NCBI RefSeq assembly: GCF_001579845.1
Contig: NZ_CP007440.1
Location: 682,001 to 746,000 of the forward strand
From: Rhodoplanes sp. Z2-YC6860
Lineage (GTDB): Bacteria > Pseudomonadota > Alphaproteobacteria > Rhizobiales > Xanthobacteraceae
Reading direction: 5' to 3'
DNA length: 64,000 nucleotides
A program made the position numbers and the translations under genes. Every line of letters begins with the position of its first letter. The first letter of the stretch is position 1. The notes below the pieces were generated by a model. It saw only the letters and a list, made by a program, of their open reading frames with translations. It did no database searches and was not told where the DNA came from. Below are positions 17,779 through 25,740 of this stretch, piece by piece.

Positions 17779-20121
17779 TTGGAAAGAACTCACAGGCCGG
17801 GCAGCGGGCGTTCCCACAAGACAGACGGCGACAAGGTTTGGCTTCGTTCGCTACGAACGGCGTGGTTTGCCGCCGCCTTGACTGTATGTCCCACAGTCGC
17901 GATCCCCGACGATCTGCCCACGTTAGGTCCCGACATTGAGCGCGAGCTTCGCATCGGCAAGCTGCAGCGGCAGCTCGACGTCGCCGCCGGCAAGATCACG
18001 CCGGAGCAGGCGCTCCAAGCAACCGAAACCGACCGGATTAACGCACTGACGGCCGAAGTGGACCGGCTGCGCAAGACGACCGGAAACCTGCGCACCGCGC
18101 AGACAGAAGACGTCGATCGACTGCGTCAACTTTTGACGGAGCTCCGCCCGCTTGAGGTCGCGGCCGGAAAGAAATCGCCGCAGCAGGCCGAGCAGGCGGC
18201 GCTTGAAGACCGGCTGGCATTGCTGCGCGGCGAGCAGAACGCCCTGCGCAACGCACCCGGCCAAAGTTCTACCAAGGGCGGGGGCGACCGCGAGCTGAAG
18301 ATTGCCGACTTGCAGCGGCAGATCGACGTTGCCACCGGCAAGATCACGCCGGCGCAGGCGGACGCCCAGAAAATTCAAGCGCTGACGGCCGAGGTGGAGC
18401 GGGTGCGCAAGGCGGTCGACAGCCCACGCACCGCCAGCATGGAAGAGGTCAACCGGCTGCGGCAGCTCCAGGTCGAGCTTCGTCAGCTCGAGGTCGCCGC
18501 CGGACAGAAGACGCCGCAACAGGCCGAGCAGGCTGCGGCGGACGATCGGCTGGCGCTGCTGCGTGCCGAGCAGAACGCCCTGCGTGCCGGCCCGGCTCGC
18601 GGTGCCAAGGAACGCGATCCGGATGTTGAGTTCAAGATCAAGGACCTGCAACGGCAGATCGACGTCGCCACCGGCAAGACGACGGCGGAGCAGGCACGTC
18701 AGGCGGGCGAGGCGGATCGGGTCAACATGCTGACGGCCGACGTGGAACGGCTGCGCAGGGCGACCGCGTCGCGAACCGCAAATATGGACGATGTCAAACG
18801 GTTGGGGGAGCTGTCGGCCGAACTCCGTCAGCTTCAGGTGGCCACGGGAAAGATGACGCCGCAGCAGGCCGAGCAGGCAGCGCTTGATGATCGTGTTGCG
18901 CTGCTGCGTGCCGAGCAGAACGCCCTGCGCAACCAGCCCGGTCAAAGCCCCACCAAACGTGGCGGCGACCTCGAGCTGAAGATCGCCGACTTGCAGCGGC
19001 AGATCGACGTTGCCACCGGCAGGATCACGCCGGCGCAGGCCGAGGCGCAGAAAATTCAAGCGCTGACGGCCGAGGCGGAGCGGATGCGCAAGGACATCGG
19101 CACTCCGCGTTCCGCGAGCATGGAAGAAGTGAATCGGCTGCGGGAGCTCCTGGTCGAGCTTCGTCAGCTCGAAGTCGCCGCCGGGCGGATGACGCCGCAG
19201 CAGGCCGAGCAGGCGGCACAAGAGGATCGTGTGACGCTGCTGCGCGGCGAGCTGAACGCCGTGCGCAATGAGGCCAGTCGGCGCGGTGAAACAGAGCGCG
19301 GCCCGGAGCAAGAGCTGAAGATGAAAGAACTTCAGCTGCAGATTGACGCCGCCACCGGCAAGATCACAGCGGCCCAGGCGCAGACCGAAAAGATCAAGGC
19401 GCTGATGGCCGAGGTGGAACGGCTTCGCAAGGAAACCGGCAGCACGCGCACCGCCGACCTCGCAGAGGTCGATCGGCTGCGGGAACTCCTGGCTGAGCTC
19501 CGTCAGCTCCAGGTGGCCGCCGGACAGATGACCTCGCAGCAGGCCGAACAGGCAGCGCAAGAGGACCGGACTGCGCTGGCGGGCGCCGAACTGAACGCCT
19601 TGCTCAGAGAGCGCGGCAACCGCAAGGGCGCCGACTCGAAAGTCCTGATCGGAAAGCTGCCTCCCAACTTCAAACCTCCGGGCGGGCCGTTAAGAAATCC
19701 GTCCGAGACTTCCCCGAAGACGCAGGCCGGTTCACCCGGCAGCGCCGGAAGCAGCGGTTACAACACGGTTCGTAATCCTGCGATGGACCGTCTGAGCGGC
19801 GACGGCATGGGTGGGGGATTCGTCAACAACAGCAGCAACAACTCCCGCGGACCTGCGATTGGCCGCCGTGCGCCGGCGGGCGGCAGCGGCGTCAGCACCT
19901 CGCGTTCGGAAGGAAGCAGCGGGATCAGCACGGTCAAGCCGTCCGCTCCTGTCGGCAGCAGCGGCATCAACACGTCGCGGTCGATGGGCAGCAGCGGCTT
20001 CAACACGATCAACTCGCAGTCGGGCAGTGCCCCGGCAAGGTCGAGCGGGCCTGACCGTATCCTCGATTACGGTGGATGTGCGGGGTGCGGCAAGCAGGAT
20101 ACGTTCAGGCAGCCGCGATAA
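17779..20121 (+). CDS. Large exported repetitive coiled-coil protein
   Basis: A 780-residue protein. TTG 17779 is preferred because GGGAGGG lies at 17766-17772; the frame also opens at TTG 17758. A hydrophobic segment near residue 30 (TAWFAAALTVCPTVA) looks like a signal sequence. Residues 56-620 hold five tandem repeats of about 112-116 residues, each with two related halves (LQRQIDVATGKITPAQA and ELRQLEVAAGQ-TPQQAEQAA) plus ALLRAEQNALR, predicted coiled coil. The tail is Gly/Ser-rich with GSSG-x-N/S-T motifs and ends DYGGCAGCGKQDTFRQPR. It may be a long periplasmic or surface fibre. No family is recognised; it is bracketed by tRNA-Ser-like repeats. Confidence 0.8.
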   Translation: MERTHRPGSGRSHKTDGDKVWLRSLRTAWFAAALTVCPTVAIPDDLPTLGPDIERELRIGKLQRQLDVAAGKITPEQALQATETDRINALTAEVDRLRKTTGNLRTAQTEDVDRLRQLLTELRPLEVAAGKKSPQQAEQAALEDRLALLRGEQNALRNAPGQSSTKGGGDRELKIADLQRQIDVATGKITPAQADAQKIQALTAEVERVRKAVDSPRTASMEEVNRLRQLQVELRQLEVAAGQKTPQQAEQAAADDRLALLRAEQNALRAGPARGAKERDPDVEFKIKDLQRQIDVATGKTTAEQARQAGEADRVNMLTADVERLRRATASRTANMDDVKRLGELSAELRQLQVATGKMTPQQAEQAALDDRVALLRAEQNALRNQPGQSPTKRGGDLELKIADLQRQIDVATGRITPAQAEAQKIQALTAEAERMRKDIGTPRSASMEEVNRLRELLVELRQLEVAAGRMTPQQAEQAAQEDRVTLLRGELNAVRNEASRRGETERGPEQELKMKELQLQIDAATGKITAAQAQTEKIKALMAEVERLRKETGSTRTADLAEVDRLRELLAELRQLQVAAGQMTSQQAEQAAQEDRTALAGAELNALLRERGNRKGADSKVLIGKLPPNFKPPGGPLRNPSETSPKTQAGSPGSAGSSGYNTVRNPAMDRLSGDGMGGGFVNNSSNNSRGPAIGRRAPAGGSGVSTSRSEGSSGISTVKPSAPVGSSGINTSRSMGSSGFNTINSQSGSAPARSSGPDRILDYGGCAGCGKQDTFRQPR
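17944..19650 (+). repeat. Five tandem coding repeats of about 340 bases
   Basis: Repeat units begin at 17944, 18292, 18628, 18973 and 19312 (spacings 348, 336, 345 and 339 bases), each opening with a Glu-Leu/Phe-Lys/Arg-Ile-x-x-Leu-Gln-Arg-Gln motif. Length differences are multiples of three, so the frame is kept. Nucleotide similarity is high, for example between units 2 and 4, pointing to recent duplication or gene conversion. Unit number could vary between strains. Confidence 0.85.
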
Positions 20122-20146
20122 AGTTCGGCTTGCTCGCGGTTACCGC

Positions 20147-20182
20147 GGAGAACGTTGGCTCCCAGTTCCTCTCGCTCCGCCA
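20147..20182 (+). repeat. tRNA-Ser-like 3'-end direct repeat, copy B
   Basis: The second copy of the 36-base repeat, differing from 17522-17557 at two positions, begins 25 bases after the coiled-coil gene stop. Copies A and B are 2,625 bases apart in direct orientation, as attL and attR would be. The next 100 bases to 20282 contain a short inverted GGTACC pair (20240-20245 and 20251-20256) and nothing else I can assign. Confidence 0.6.
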
Positions 20183-20282
20183 GTCTCTTTAAGAACCGTA
20201 TTCTCTGGAGCCCAGCGGAGGCGCGTTCTGTCGCGCCCAGGTACCAAAAAGGTACCACTTGGCGCAGTCGATGCCCTCAACG

Positions 20283-20320
20283 ACCTGAAGGCGTAGGTTC
20301 GAATCCTATTCCCACAACCA
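20283..20320 (+). repeat. Initiator-tRNA 3'-end remnant, left of the VWA gene
   Basis: ACCTGAAGGCGTAGG, TTCGAATCC and CCCACAACCA follow the order of a tRNA-fMet 3' end with one base missing between the anticodon arm and the T stem. The T stem (GTAGG/CCTAT) still pairs. Together with 22203-22243 it encloses the intact VWA gene, giving a cassette-like arrangement. Confidence 0.55.
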
Positions 20321-20384
20321 AGGTTGAATTTTGATGCGCGCTTATATTCAAGGATATGTTTGAAAGGAAAATCTAAGGTCACTT

Positions 20385-22217
20385 ATGCTTGGCGTTGTCA
20401 GAACAGCCTCCCTCGTCGATCCGGAACATCTGGTAAGGCTCCAAGCCCGGCTTATCGGGAAGAGAAAAAACGTCGCTATAGGAACGCTGCCTGCGATCCC
20501 CTGGGACCCGAAGGCTGCCCCGGCTTTGCGCGGTTTGTACGATTTGCGAGCGATCGCGCTGCGCTTTTTGGACGCTGAATTTGCTGCGGCAATCAGGCCT
20601 GTCCATGCAGAGCCGGGTTGCATGTTTGATGCCGGTATCGATGCGATCGGCTATGCGGCCTTCGCTTTAAGCGAATACCGCCAGTACCCTGGCATCCAGA
20701 ACAATTTAAACGCATTGCAAGACTACCTGACCAAAACGCCCGACCTGCTGATCGAGCAGTATGATTTGTCTGCCTTCCTCATTGTTCTGCGTGCTGCGCG
20801 CGAAGCCATCCCTGAGCTGGCCGCGCGGACATCGGCGCTGGAGCCTCTGCTGAAGGAAGATCGCATTTTTCAACTATCCAAGAAAATGCCGTCTGAATAT
20901 TCAAAGCTGCTTCGCCGCCTTTACAACAACAGGGGAGAGCTTGGTGCGCTCTTCAAAAAGCTTGATCGCAAGAGCCTTGGCGACGTGAATGTCGAATTGA
21001 ATGAAGTGGTGGCGGCGCTTTTTCCGCTTCTTCAGCAGGAGCCTGATGAGGTTAGGCAAGGTTATCGGGCATTGGCCGATAGAATTCGCTCGACATCCGG
21101 AGGGGCGGAAGGCGAGCACCAGGTTGTTGCTGATAAACAGGTCGTCAAAAAGCGTAAGCAGCCGGCATCGCGCCACAAGTATGTGATGCGCACCGATCTT
21201 GGTTATTACCTGCCTGCGGCGGCCGCAATCACCGACCGTGTGACGCGGCCCGATCAATTTGTGTCGTACCCCAAGGTCCCCGACACGATCAAAGTCCAGT
21301 ATGCACGGTGTGCAAGAGAGCACGTTAAGGCGCAAAAGATTTGGGATGGCTATGCCAAGGAAACTTGGGCGGCAAAGTCCACCATGCGTTGGCAGATCGT
21401 GGAGGAGGGCGGAAGCAGGCCGGTAAGTCTGGAGCGGATGATCATGGATCCCCTCGGACAGCCGCTGGAAATGAAGCTGGTTGAAGAAGCGCTGGAAGAG
21501 AGAAAAGCAGAAGCCGCGTTTATGATCAATCTGTCGGCCTCGATGCAAGAGAACGACCGTTACAAGCTGGGCTTTATGCTCGCTGATCGTTTTAGCGAGC
21601 TTTTAACCCGCGGCGATATTCCAAGCGAAATCGTTGGCCATACGACGATCGGCAAAGATGTCAGGAACGTTGTCGGGCGTAACCGCGCGATGCTTTACCT
21701 GCTCTTCAAAGAGCGCAACGAGCCATACTCGATCCACACACGGCAACGTCTGTGTTGCCTGCTTGATACTGCGATGCATCGCCAAAGTTACGATGGTGAA
21801 GCTTTGCTTACGGTTTATAGGCGGCTTTTGAAAAGCCCGGCCCAGCATAAGCTGCTCTTCGTTGGAACCGATGGCGGCTTCAGCGGGATGTATATGAGCA
21901 GGCGTGGCAAACCGGATCGCTACATCACCACCGACTACTTCCGCGATATCGTTGCGCTGATCGAGAGGGAGAAGAAGGTAGAGCTTATCGGTGTGCCGCT
22001 GATGGCTGATGTGAATGGCGTTTTCAAACGCTTTGTCCGCCTGGATTCCATGCAAGATATTTATACGAAGCTCAGCCCCACGATTTTAGACCTGCTGCGT
22101 AGCTTTAACCGGGGTGAGGGCGAGGCTGCCCGCGACCGGCAGGCGCGCATGGTTGCGCATCGCCGGGCCAGGATTCCGGATAGGGGCGTCAAGCAACTCG
22201 CTGAGCTCACAACCTGA
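20385..22217 (+). CDS. CobT-like von Willebrand A domain protein
   Basis: A 610-residue protein from ATG 20385 (AAGG six bases upstream). The first 370 residues are helical without a recognised domain, and residues about 380-590 form a VWA domain of the CobT C-terminal type: FMINLSASMQ where DxSxS is expected, SIHTRQRLCC, SYDGEALLTVYRRLLKSP, LLFVGTDGG and VELIGVPLMADV. In CobT this domain works with the AAA+ protein CobS in cobalt chelation, but no CobN or CobS lies nearby and the first MIDAS Asp is Asn here. The last codons (AELTT, TGA) run into a tRNA-fMet-like remnant. A truncated copy lies at 15320. It probably acts in another AAA+/VWA system or as an element-borne gene. Confidence 0.75.
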   Translation: MLGVVRTASLVDPEHLVRLQARLIGKRKNVAIGTLPAIPWDPKAAPALRGLYDLRAIALRFLDAEFAAAIRPVHAEPGCMFDAGIDAIGYAAFALSEYRQYPGIQNNLNALQDYLTKTPDLLIEQYDLSAFLIVLRAAREAIPELAARTSALEPLLKEDRIFQLSKKMPSEYSKLLRRLYNNRGELGALFKKLDRKSLGDVNVELNEVVAALFPLLQQEPDEVRQGYRALADRIRSTSGGAEGEHQVVADKQVVKKRKQPASRHKYVMRTDLGYYLPAAAAITDRVTRPDQFVSYPKVPDTIKVQYARCAREHVKAQKIWDGYAKETWAAKSTMRWQIVEEGGSRPVSLERMIMDPLGQPLEMKLVEEALEERKAEAAFMINLSASMQENDRYKLGFMLADRFSELLTRGDIPSEIVGHTTIGKDVRNVVGRNRAMLYLLFKERNEPYSIHTRQRLCCLLDTAMHRQSYDGEALLTVYRRLLKSPAQHKLLFVGTDGGFSGMYMSRRGKPDRYITTDYFRDIVALIEREKKVELIGVPLMADVNGVFKRFVRLDSMQDIYTKLSPTILDLLRSFNRGEGEAARDRQARMVAHRRARIPDRGVKQLAELTT

Positions 22218-22243
22218 AGGTCGGCGGTTCAAATCCGTCCGAT
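22203..22243 (+). repeat. Initiator-tRNA 3'-end remnant, copy 2
   Basis: GAGCTCACAACCTGAAGG, then TCGGCGGTTCAAATCCGTCC, repeats the copy 1 remnant (16053) with better T-stem pairing (GGCGG/CCGTC), but it has lost the acceptor end. It contains the VWA gene's stop codon. The shared position of the stop in both copies shows that gene and tRNA end were duplicated together. Confidence 0.65.
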
Positions 22244-22265
22244 CTTGAACGGGAACCCTGAAAGT

Positions 22266-24341
22266 TCAGACGGGCATCTCTGCCCGTACGTGCTCGATCA
22301 GGAAAGCGTATTCCTCGGCGGCTTCCTCAAGGGCGACATAGCGGCCTGATTTACCGCCATGGCCGGCGCCCATATTCGTCTTGAGTAGAAGCAGATTTTT
22401 GTCAGTTTTGGTGGCGCGCAGCTTCGCCACCCACTTCGCCGGCTCCCAATACGTCACGCGAGGGTCGCTGAGCCCGGCCGTCACCAGCATCGGCGGGTAA
22501 GCCTGCGCAGTCACGTTGTCGTAAGGGCTATAGCTGCGGATCAATTCGAACGCGGCCTTATCCTCGATCGGATTGCCCCATTCGGTCCATTCGCCGGGCG
22601 TCAGCGGCAGCGTGCCGTCAAGCATGGTGTTGAGCACATCGACAAACGGCACGTGCGCAGCGATGGCCCCGTAAAGCTCCGGCGCCTGGTTGACGATCGC
22701 GCCCATCAGTTCGCCGCCGGCCGAGCCGCCCGCCGCGGTGACGCGGCCCGGAGACGAGAAGTGCTGCGCAATCAGAAAGCGCGTGACGTCGACGAAATCG
22801 TTGAACGTGTTGGTACGCTTTGTGAGCTTGCCGTCGAGATACCAGCGATAGCCGAGATCGTCGCCGCCGCGGATGTGTGCGATGGCGCAGGCGAAGCCGC
22901 GATCCATGAGCGACAGCCGGTTGGTCGAGAAGCCAGGCGGCACGGCATAGCCATAGGCGCCGTAGCCCCCGATGTGCAGAGGCCGCGAGCCGTCCTTCAC
23001 GAAATCCTTGCGATAGACCACTGACACCGGAATGAGCGTGCCGTCGCGCGCCGGCGCCATCAGCCGCTCGGTCGAATACTGTGACGCATCGTAGCCGGAG
23101 GGAATCTCCCGCACCTTCAGCGTCTCCAACCGCGCTTGCCCGATGTGATAGTTATAGACGGTGCTGGGCGTGACCATCGACTCGTAGCCGATGCGCAGTG
23201 TGTCGATGCGATATTCCGGATTGGAGCCGAGCCCAGCGACGAAGCTCGACTCCGGAAACGCGACGTAGCGCTCTGCGCTGTTGCCGTAATCGCGGAGCCG
23301 GATCTGCGACAGCCCGTCGATGCGCTCCTCGATCACCAGATGGTTCTGAAAGCTGGTGATCGATCGGATGTAGTGGCGGTCGCTGCCTGCGATCAACTCG
23401 GTCCAGTCGCCGGGTTTTGACACGGGCGCGGTGACCACCCGGAAGTTCGGATGTGTGTCGTTGACGCGAATGAACAGTGTGCCCTCGCGCTCATCGACGT
23501 CGTACTGCCGGTCGGTCTTGCGCGGCGACACAAGGACGGGCCGAGCTCCGAAGTCCTGAAGGGGCAGGAGCCGCACTTCAGTGGTCGAGTGATCGCCCGT
23601 GGAGATGACCGCGAAGGCCCGCGACTGCGATCGGCTGATCGACACACCGAACTTTTCGTCGGGCTCACGATAGAGCGCTTGGTCCGCCGATTGCGGATCG
23701 CCGAGCCGGTGGTGCCAAGCCGTCTTCGAGCGCCAGTTCTCGTCGGCGTCGGTATAGAGGAAGCTTTTGGAGTCCGCTGCCCAGACCAGGCTGTAGCGCC
23801 AGCCCTCGATCACGTCGGGCAGATCCGCGCCGGTTTCGAGATCGCGCACCTTCAGCACAAAGCGCTCGGAGCCGTTGGTGTCCACCGCGTATGTGATAAG
23901 GCGGCCGTCCGGACTCACCGTGCAGCCGCCGAGCCGGAAATACGGGTGCCCCTCTGCAAGCTTCGGCTCGTCGAGGATTACGGCATCGGCGCCGCCTTCG
24001 GCCGGCCGCCGGTACCACTTGCGATACTCCGCGCCGGGCTCGAACGCAGTCCAATAGACGAACGCGCCATCCTTCTGTGGGACGGTGGCATCGTTATCCT
24101 TCACCCGGCCTTTCATCTCGGCGAACAGCGTGTCGATAAGCTTCTTATGCGGTCGCATCGCAGCTTCGAAATAGGCATTTTCCGCATTGAGATAGCTGAG
24201 CACCTCGGGATTCGTGACCCGCGGGTAGCCGGGATCGCGGAGCCAAGCATACGGATCCTCGATCGTGAGGCCGTGATGCGTGACGAGATGCGCCTTACGT
24301 GGCGCGACAGGGATATCGGAATTTTCGGCTGTCATGGTCAT
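22266..24341 (-). CDS. ptrB: Oligopeptidase B (prolyl oligopeptidase family)
   Basis: A 691-residue serine peptidase of family S9A that cleaves short peptides after basic residues in the cytoplasm. The N-terminal half is a beta-propeller, with the family start HGLTIEDPYAWLRD. The C-terminal alpha/beta-hydrolase carries the nucleophile in GGSAGGELMGAIVN (Ser near 535), the acid in GLSDPRVTYWEPAKW and the His in MGAGHGGKSGRY. IRGGDDLGYRWYLDGK is also typical. The length is normal. No signal peptide is visible. It ends 23 bases from the last tRNA remnant of the island, marking the return to ordinary chromosome. Confidence 0.95.
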   Translation of the reverse strand: MTMTAENSDIPVAPRKAHLVTHHGLTIEDPYAWLRDPGYPRVTNPEVLSYLNAENAYFEAAMRPHKKLIDTLFAEMKGRVKDNDATVPQKDGAFVYWTAFEPGAEYRKWYRRPAEGGADAVILDEPKLAEGHPYFRLGGCTVSPDGRLITYAVDTNGSERFVLKVRDLETGADLPDVIEGWRYSLVWAADSKSFLYTDADENWRSKTAWHHRLGDPQSADQALYREPDEKFGVSISRSQSRAFAVISTGDHSTTEVRLLPLQDFGARPVLVSPRKTDRQYDVDEREGTLFIRVNDTHPNFRVVTAPVSKPGDWTELIAGSDRHYIRSITSFQNHLVIEERIDGLSQIRLRDYGNSAERYVAFPESSFVAGLGSNPEYRIDTLRIGYESMVTPSTVYNYHIGQARLETLKVREIPSGYDASQYSTERLMAPARDGTLIPVSVVYRKDFVKDGSRPLHIGGYGAYGYAVPPGFSTNRLSLMDRGFACAIAHIRGGDDLGYRWYLDGKLTKRTNTFNDFVDVTRFLIAQHFSSPGRVTAAGGSAGGELMGAIVNQAPELYGAIAAHVPFVDVLNTMLDGTLPLTPGEWTEWGNPIEDKAAFELIRSYSPYDNVTAQAYPPMLVTAGLSDPRVTYWEPAKWVAKLRATKTDKNLLLLKTNMGAGHGGKSGRYVALEEAAEEYAFLIEHVRAEMPV

Positions 24342-24747
24342 GTGATTGAGGAAAATGAAGACCAGTATTCTGCAAGTCGCAAGAGCTCACGAACCACGTC
24401 ATATCCTCCTCCCGGCTATCCGGCTATTTCCACTTGGGAGCTTGCCCGATCTGGGGCTTTTGCGCCCAGCGGCTACTAACGGGTAGCCCGGCTGGCGTGA
24501 ATATCTGCCGAACAAAATGACGCACAGACGGCGCCCCAGCCCCTGACTGCTCGATGTCAGATTAAGGGCCTAGCGCCCGGTTCGGTCACATAGCTCACCA
24601 TCGGTCCGCGGCGGCGCATCCGTATGGATCAGCGTTGGTCCGGCGAGTAGACTTGAGGCGAGCCGCAGGCGTTACGAGCTCCTCATCCACAGTGGTGAGA
24701 GTTATCCACGGGTGACCTGGATGCACCTGCGGCTCACAGATGCTCGC
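24342..24747. other. 406-base stretch without a gene
   Basis: Upstream region of ptrB and the 3' side of a small minus-strand gene. Two DnaA-box-like 9-mers (TCATCCACA at 24683 and TTATCCACG at 24702) are seen, but no replication genes lie near. No coding frame is convincing. Confidence 0.4.
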
Positions 24748-24921
24748 TCACATCTGCGGCTTGTCCGTGTCCGGCGGCATCGGATCATGCAACGGCCGGT
24801 CCTCTTGCGGATGACTGGGCGGCTCGCGCTCCGGCTGAACGTCGGGCTGCGGATATTCGATGGGTCGCTTGCTCGGCTCGGCAGGATTTGGCGTCGGTGG
24901 CGTGATTGGTTCTTTTGCCAT
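24748..24921 (-). CDS. Small proline-rich hypothetical protein (57 aa)
   Basis: The 57-residue protein MAKEPITPPTPNPAEPSKRP and onward is almost entirely Pro, Glu, Asp, Gln and Lys, so it is extremely hydrophilic and probably disordered. It ends DPMPPDTDKPQM. Very similar short Pro-rich proteins are found in Bradyrhizobium genomes (recalled); the function is unknown. ATG 24921 is chosen; ATG 24930 adds three residues. No good ribosome site was seen for either. Confidence 0.6.
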   Translation of the reverse strand: MAKEPITPPTPNPAEPSKRPIEYPQPDVQPEREPPSHPQEDRPLHDPMPPDTDKPQM

Positions 24922-25186
24922 GCGGTCCAACGCGGCGATGAATGCTTACGTTCCCGCCACAGAGCGTCACCTGATCCCGCTGGTCTTCCGGCATCTCAAA
25001 CGCGACGGCGGTGTCGCCTGGCCTGCCGGCGATCGACAGCGAGTGAGCCTTGTTCGGACAATCCAAGCGGGCGATCTTCGGTACCCGGCTACATTTACCG
25101 TGAACGCGTGAAGTTCGCCGCTTAGGCCCACAATAAGGTAGTGATGTCGCGGATCGCGCTCGGCAAAGCCGAAGGGTTTGAGGAAC

Positions 25187-25324
25187 ATGCCATTCGTTCA
25201 TATGGTTAGCGCCTGGCTCGCGGGCTTCGGTTTCGCGTTGGCGATGTTCCTGTTTGCCCTCTGGATTGAATCCCGTTGCCTCGATGAGGGCTATGACGAT
25301 CCGCGAGAGTGGTACGGAAACTAG
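25187..25324 (+). CDS. Small single-span membrane protein (45 aa)
   Basis: ATG 25187, with GAGG six bases upstream, encodes 45 residues: a hydrophobic helix (residues 9-26, AWLAGFGFALAMFLFALW) and a polar, acidic tail (RCLDEGYDDPREWYGN). It is a likely inner-membrane microprotein with the tail on one side; the family is not recognised. It is convergent with no neighbour and lies 265 bases from the Pro-rich gene. Confidence 0.6.
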   Translation: MPFVHMVSAWLAGFGFALAMFLFALWIESRCLDEGYDDPREWYGN

Positions 25325-25447
25325 AAGTCCGAATTTGTTAATTCCGTAAAGCACATCGCGCCGACATCACCGCTGGCCAGCGGCCACAGGCGGCATCCTT
25401 CGACATGCGCCTTGATGTGACGAAGTTGCCTGCATAGGCTTCCGCCG

Positions 25448-25556
25448 ATGGGCCTTGCGAACATCCGAATGAACGGCGTGCGCTCCCTCGCTGTTTTTTG
25501 CGAGAATTGCCGACACAACGCGGTCGTGAATGTCGACGCGTGCCCTGGCCGTCATG
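25448..25556 (+). pseudogene. Remnant of a small cysteine-containing rhizobial protein
   Basis: From ATG 25448 the sequence MGLANIRMNGVRSLAVFC, then CRHNAVVNVDA, matches the N-terminal half of a small zinc-binding-type protein that I recall from Bradyrhizobium (LANMRxNGVRSLxVxCxxCxHxAxxNVD). The expected continuation with a second CxxC is missing; after NVDACPG the frame carries unrelated residues. I read this as a truncated or frameshifted remnant. The flanking 25557-25740 shows only the promoter side of the next gene. Confidence 0.45.
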
Positions 25557-25740
25557 TTTGCTCGGACACTCAGCTATCTAAAAAGCGAAATCGTCGGGAA
25601 ATCCCTGCTGGCACGCTACCTGCTATTCTCTTCGTTGGAGTGCGCGCTTCGGTCTTCGAATTGCAACACGGGTGGCTTGAAACCGCCGGCTCACCTCAAA
25701 AGGTGCCGGTGGCGCACCGAGGAAGGGCAGGGTGGGATCC

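Noticed and set aside
17923-19560. 545-codon open frame on the minus strand opposite the coiled-coil gene
   Set aside because: It is the antisense shadow of a highly repetitive, GC-rich gene; the composition (Leu/Arg/Gly-rich) and repeats mirror the sense strand, and the sense strand has a ribosome site and heptad structure.
17944-19650. Regular repeats as a CRISPR array
   Set aside because: Units are about 340 bases, in frame, with no short spacers; they encode protein repeats. No cas genes are present.
20240-20256. GGTACC pair as an operator
   Set aside because: A restriction-site-like hexamer pair with a 5-base gap; too short to interpret.
24683-24710. Two DnaA-box-like 9-mers
   Set aside because: Only two sites, one mismatch each, no dnaA, AT-rich unwinding region or iterons nearby; chance matches likely.
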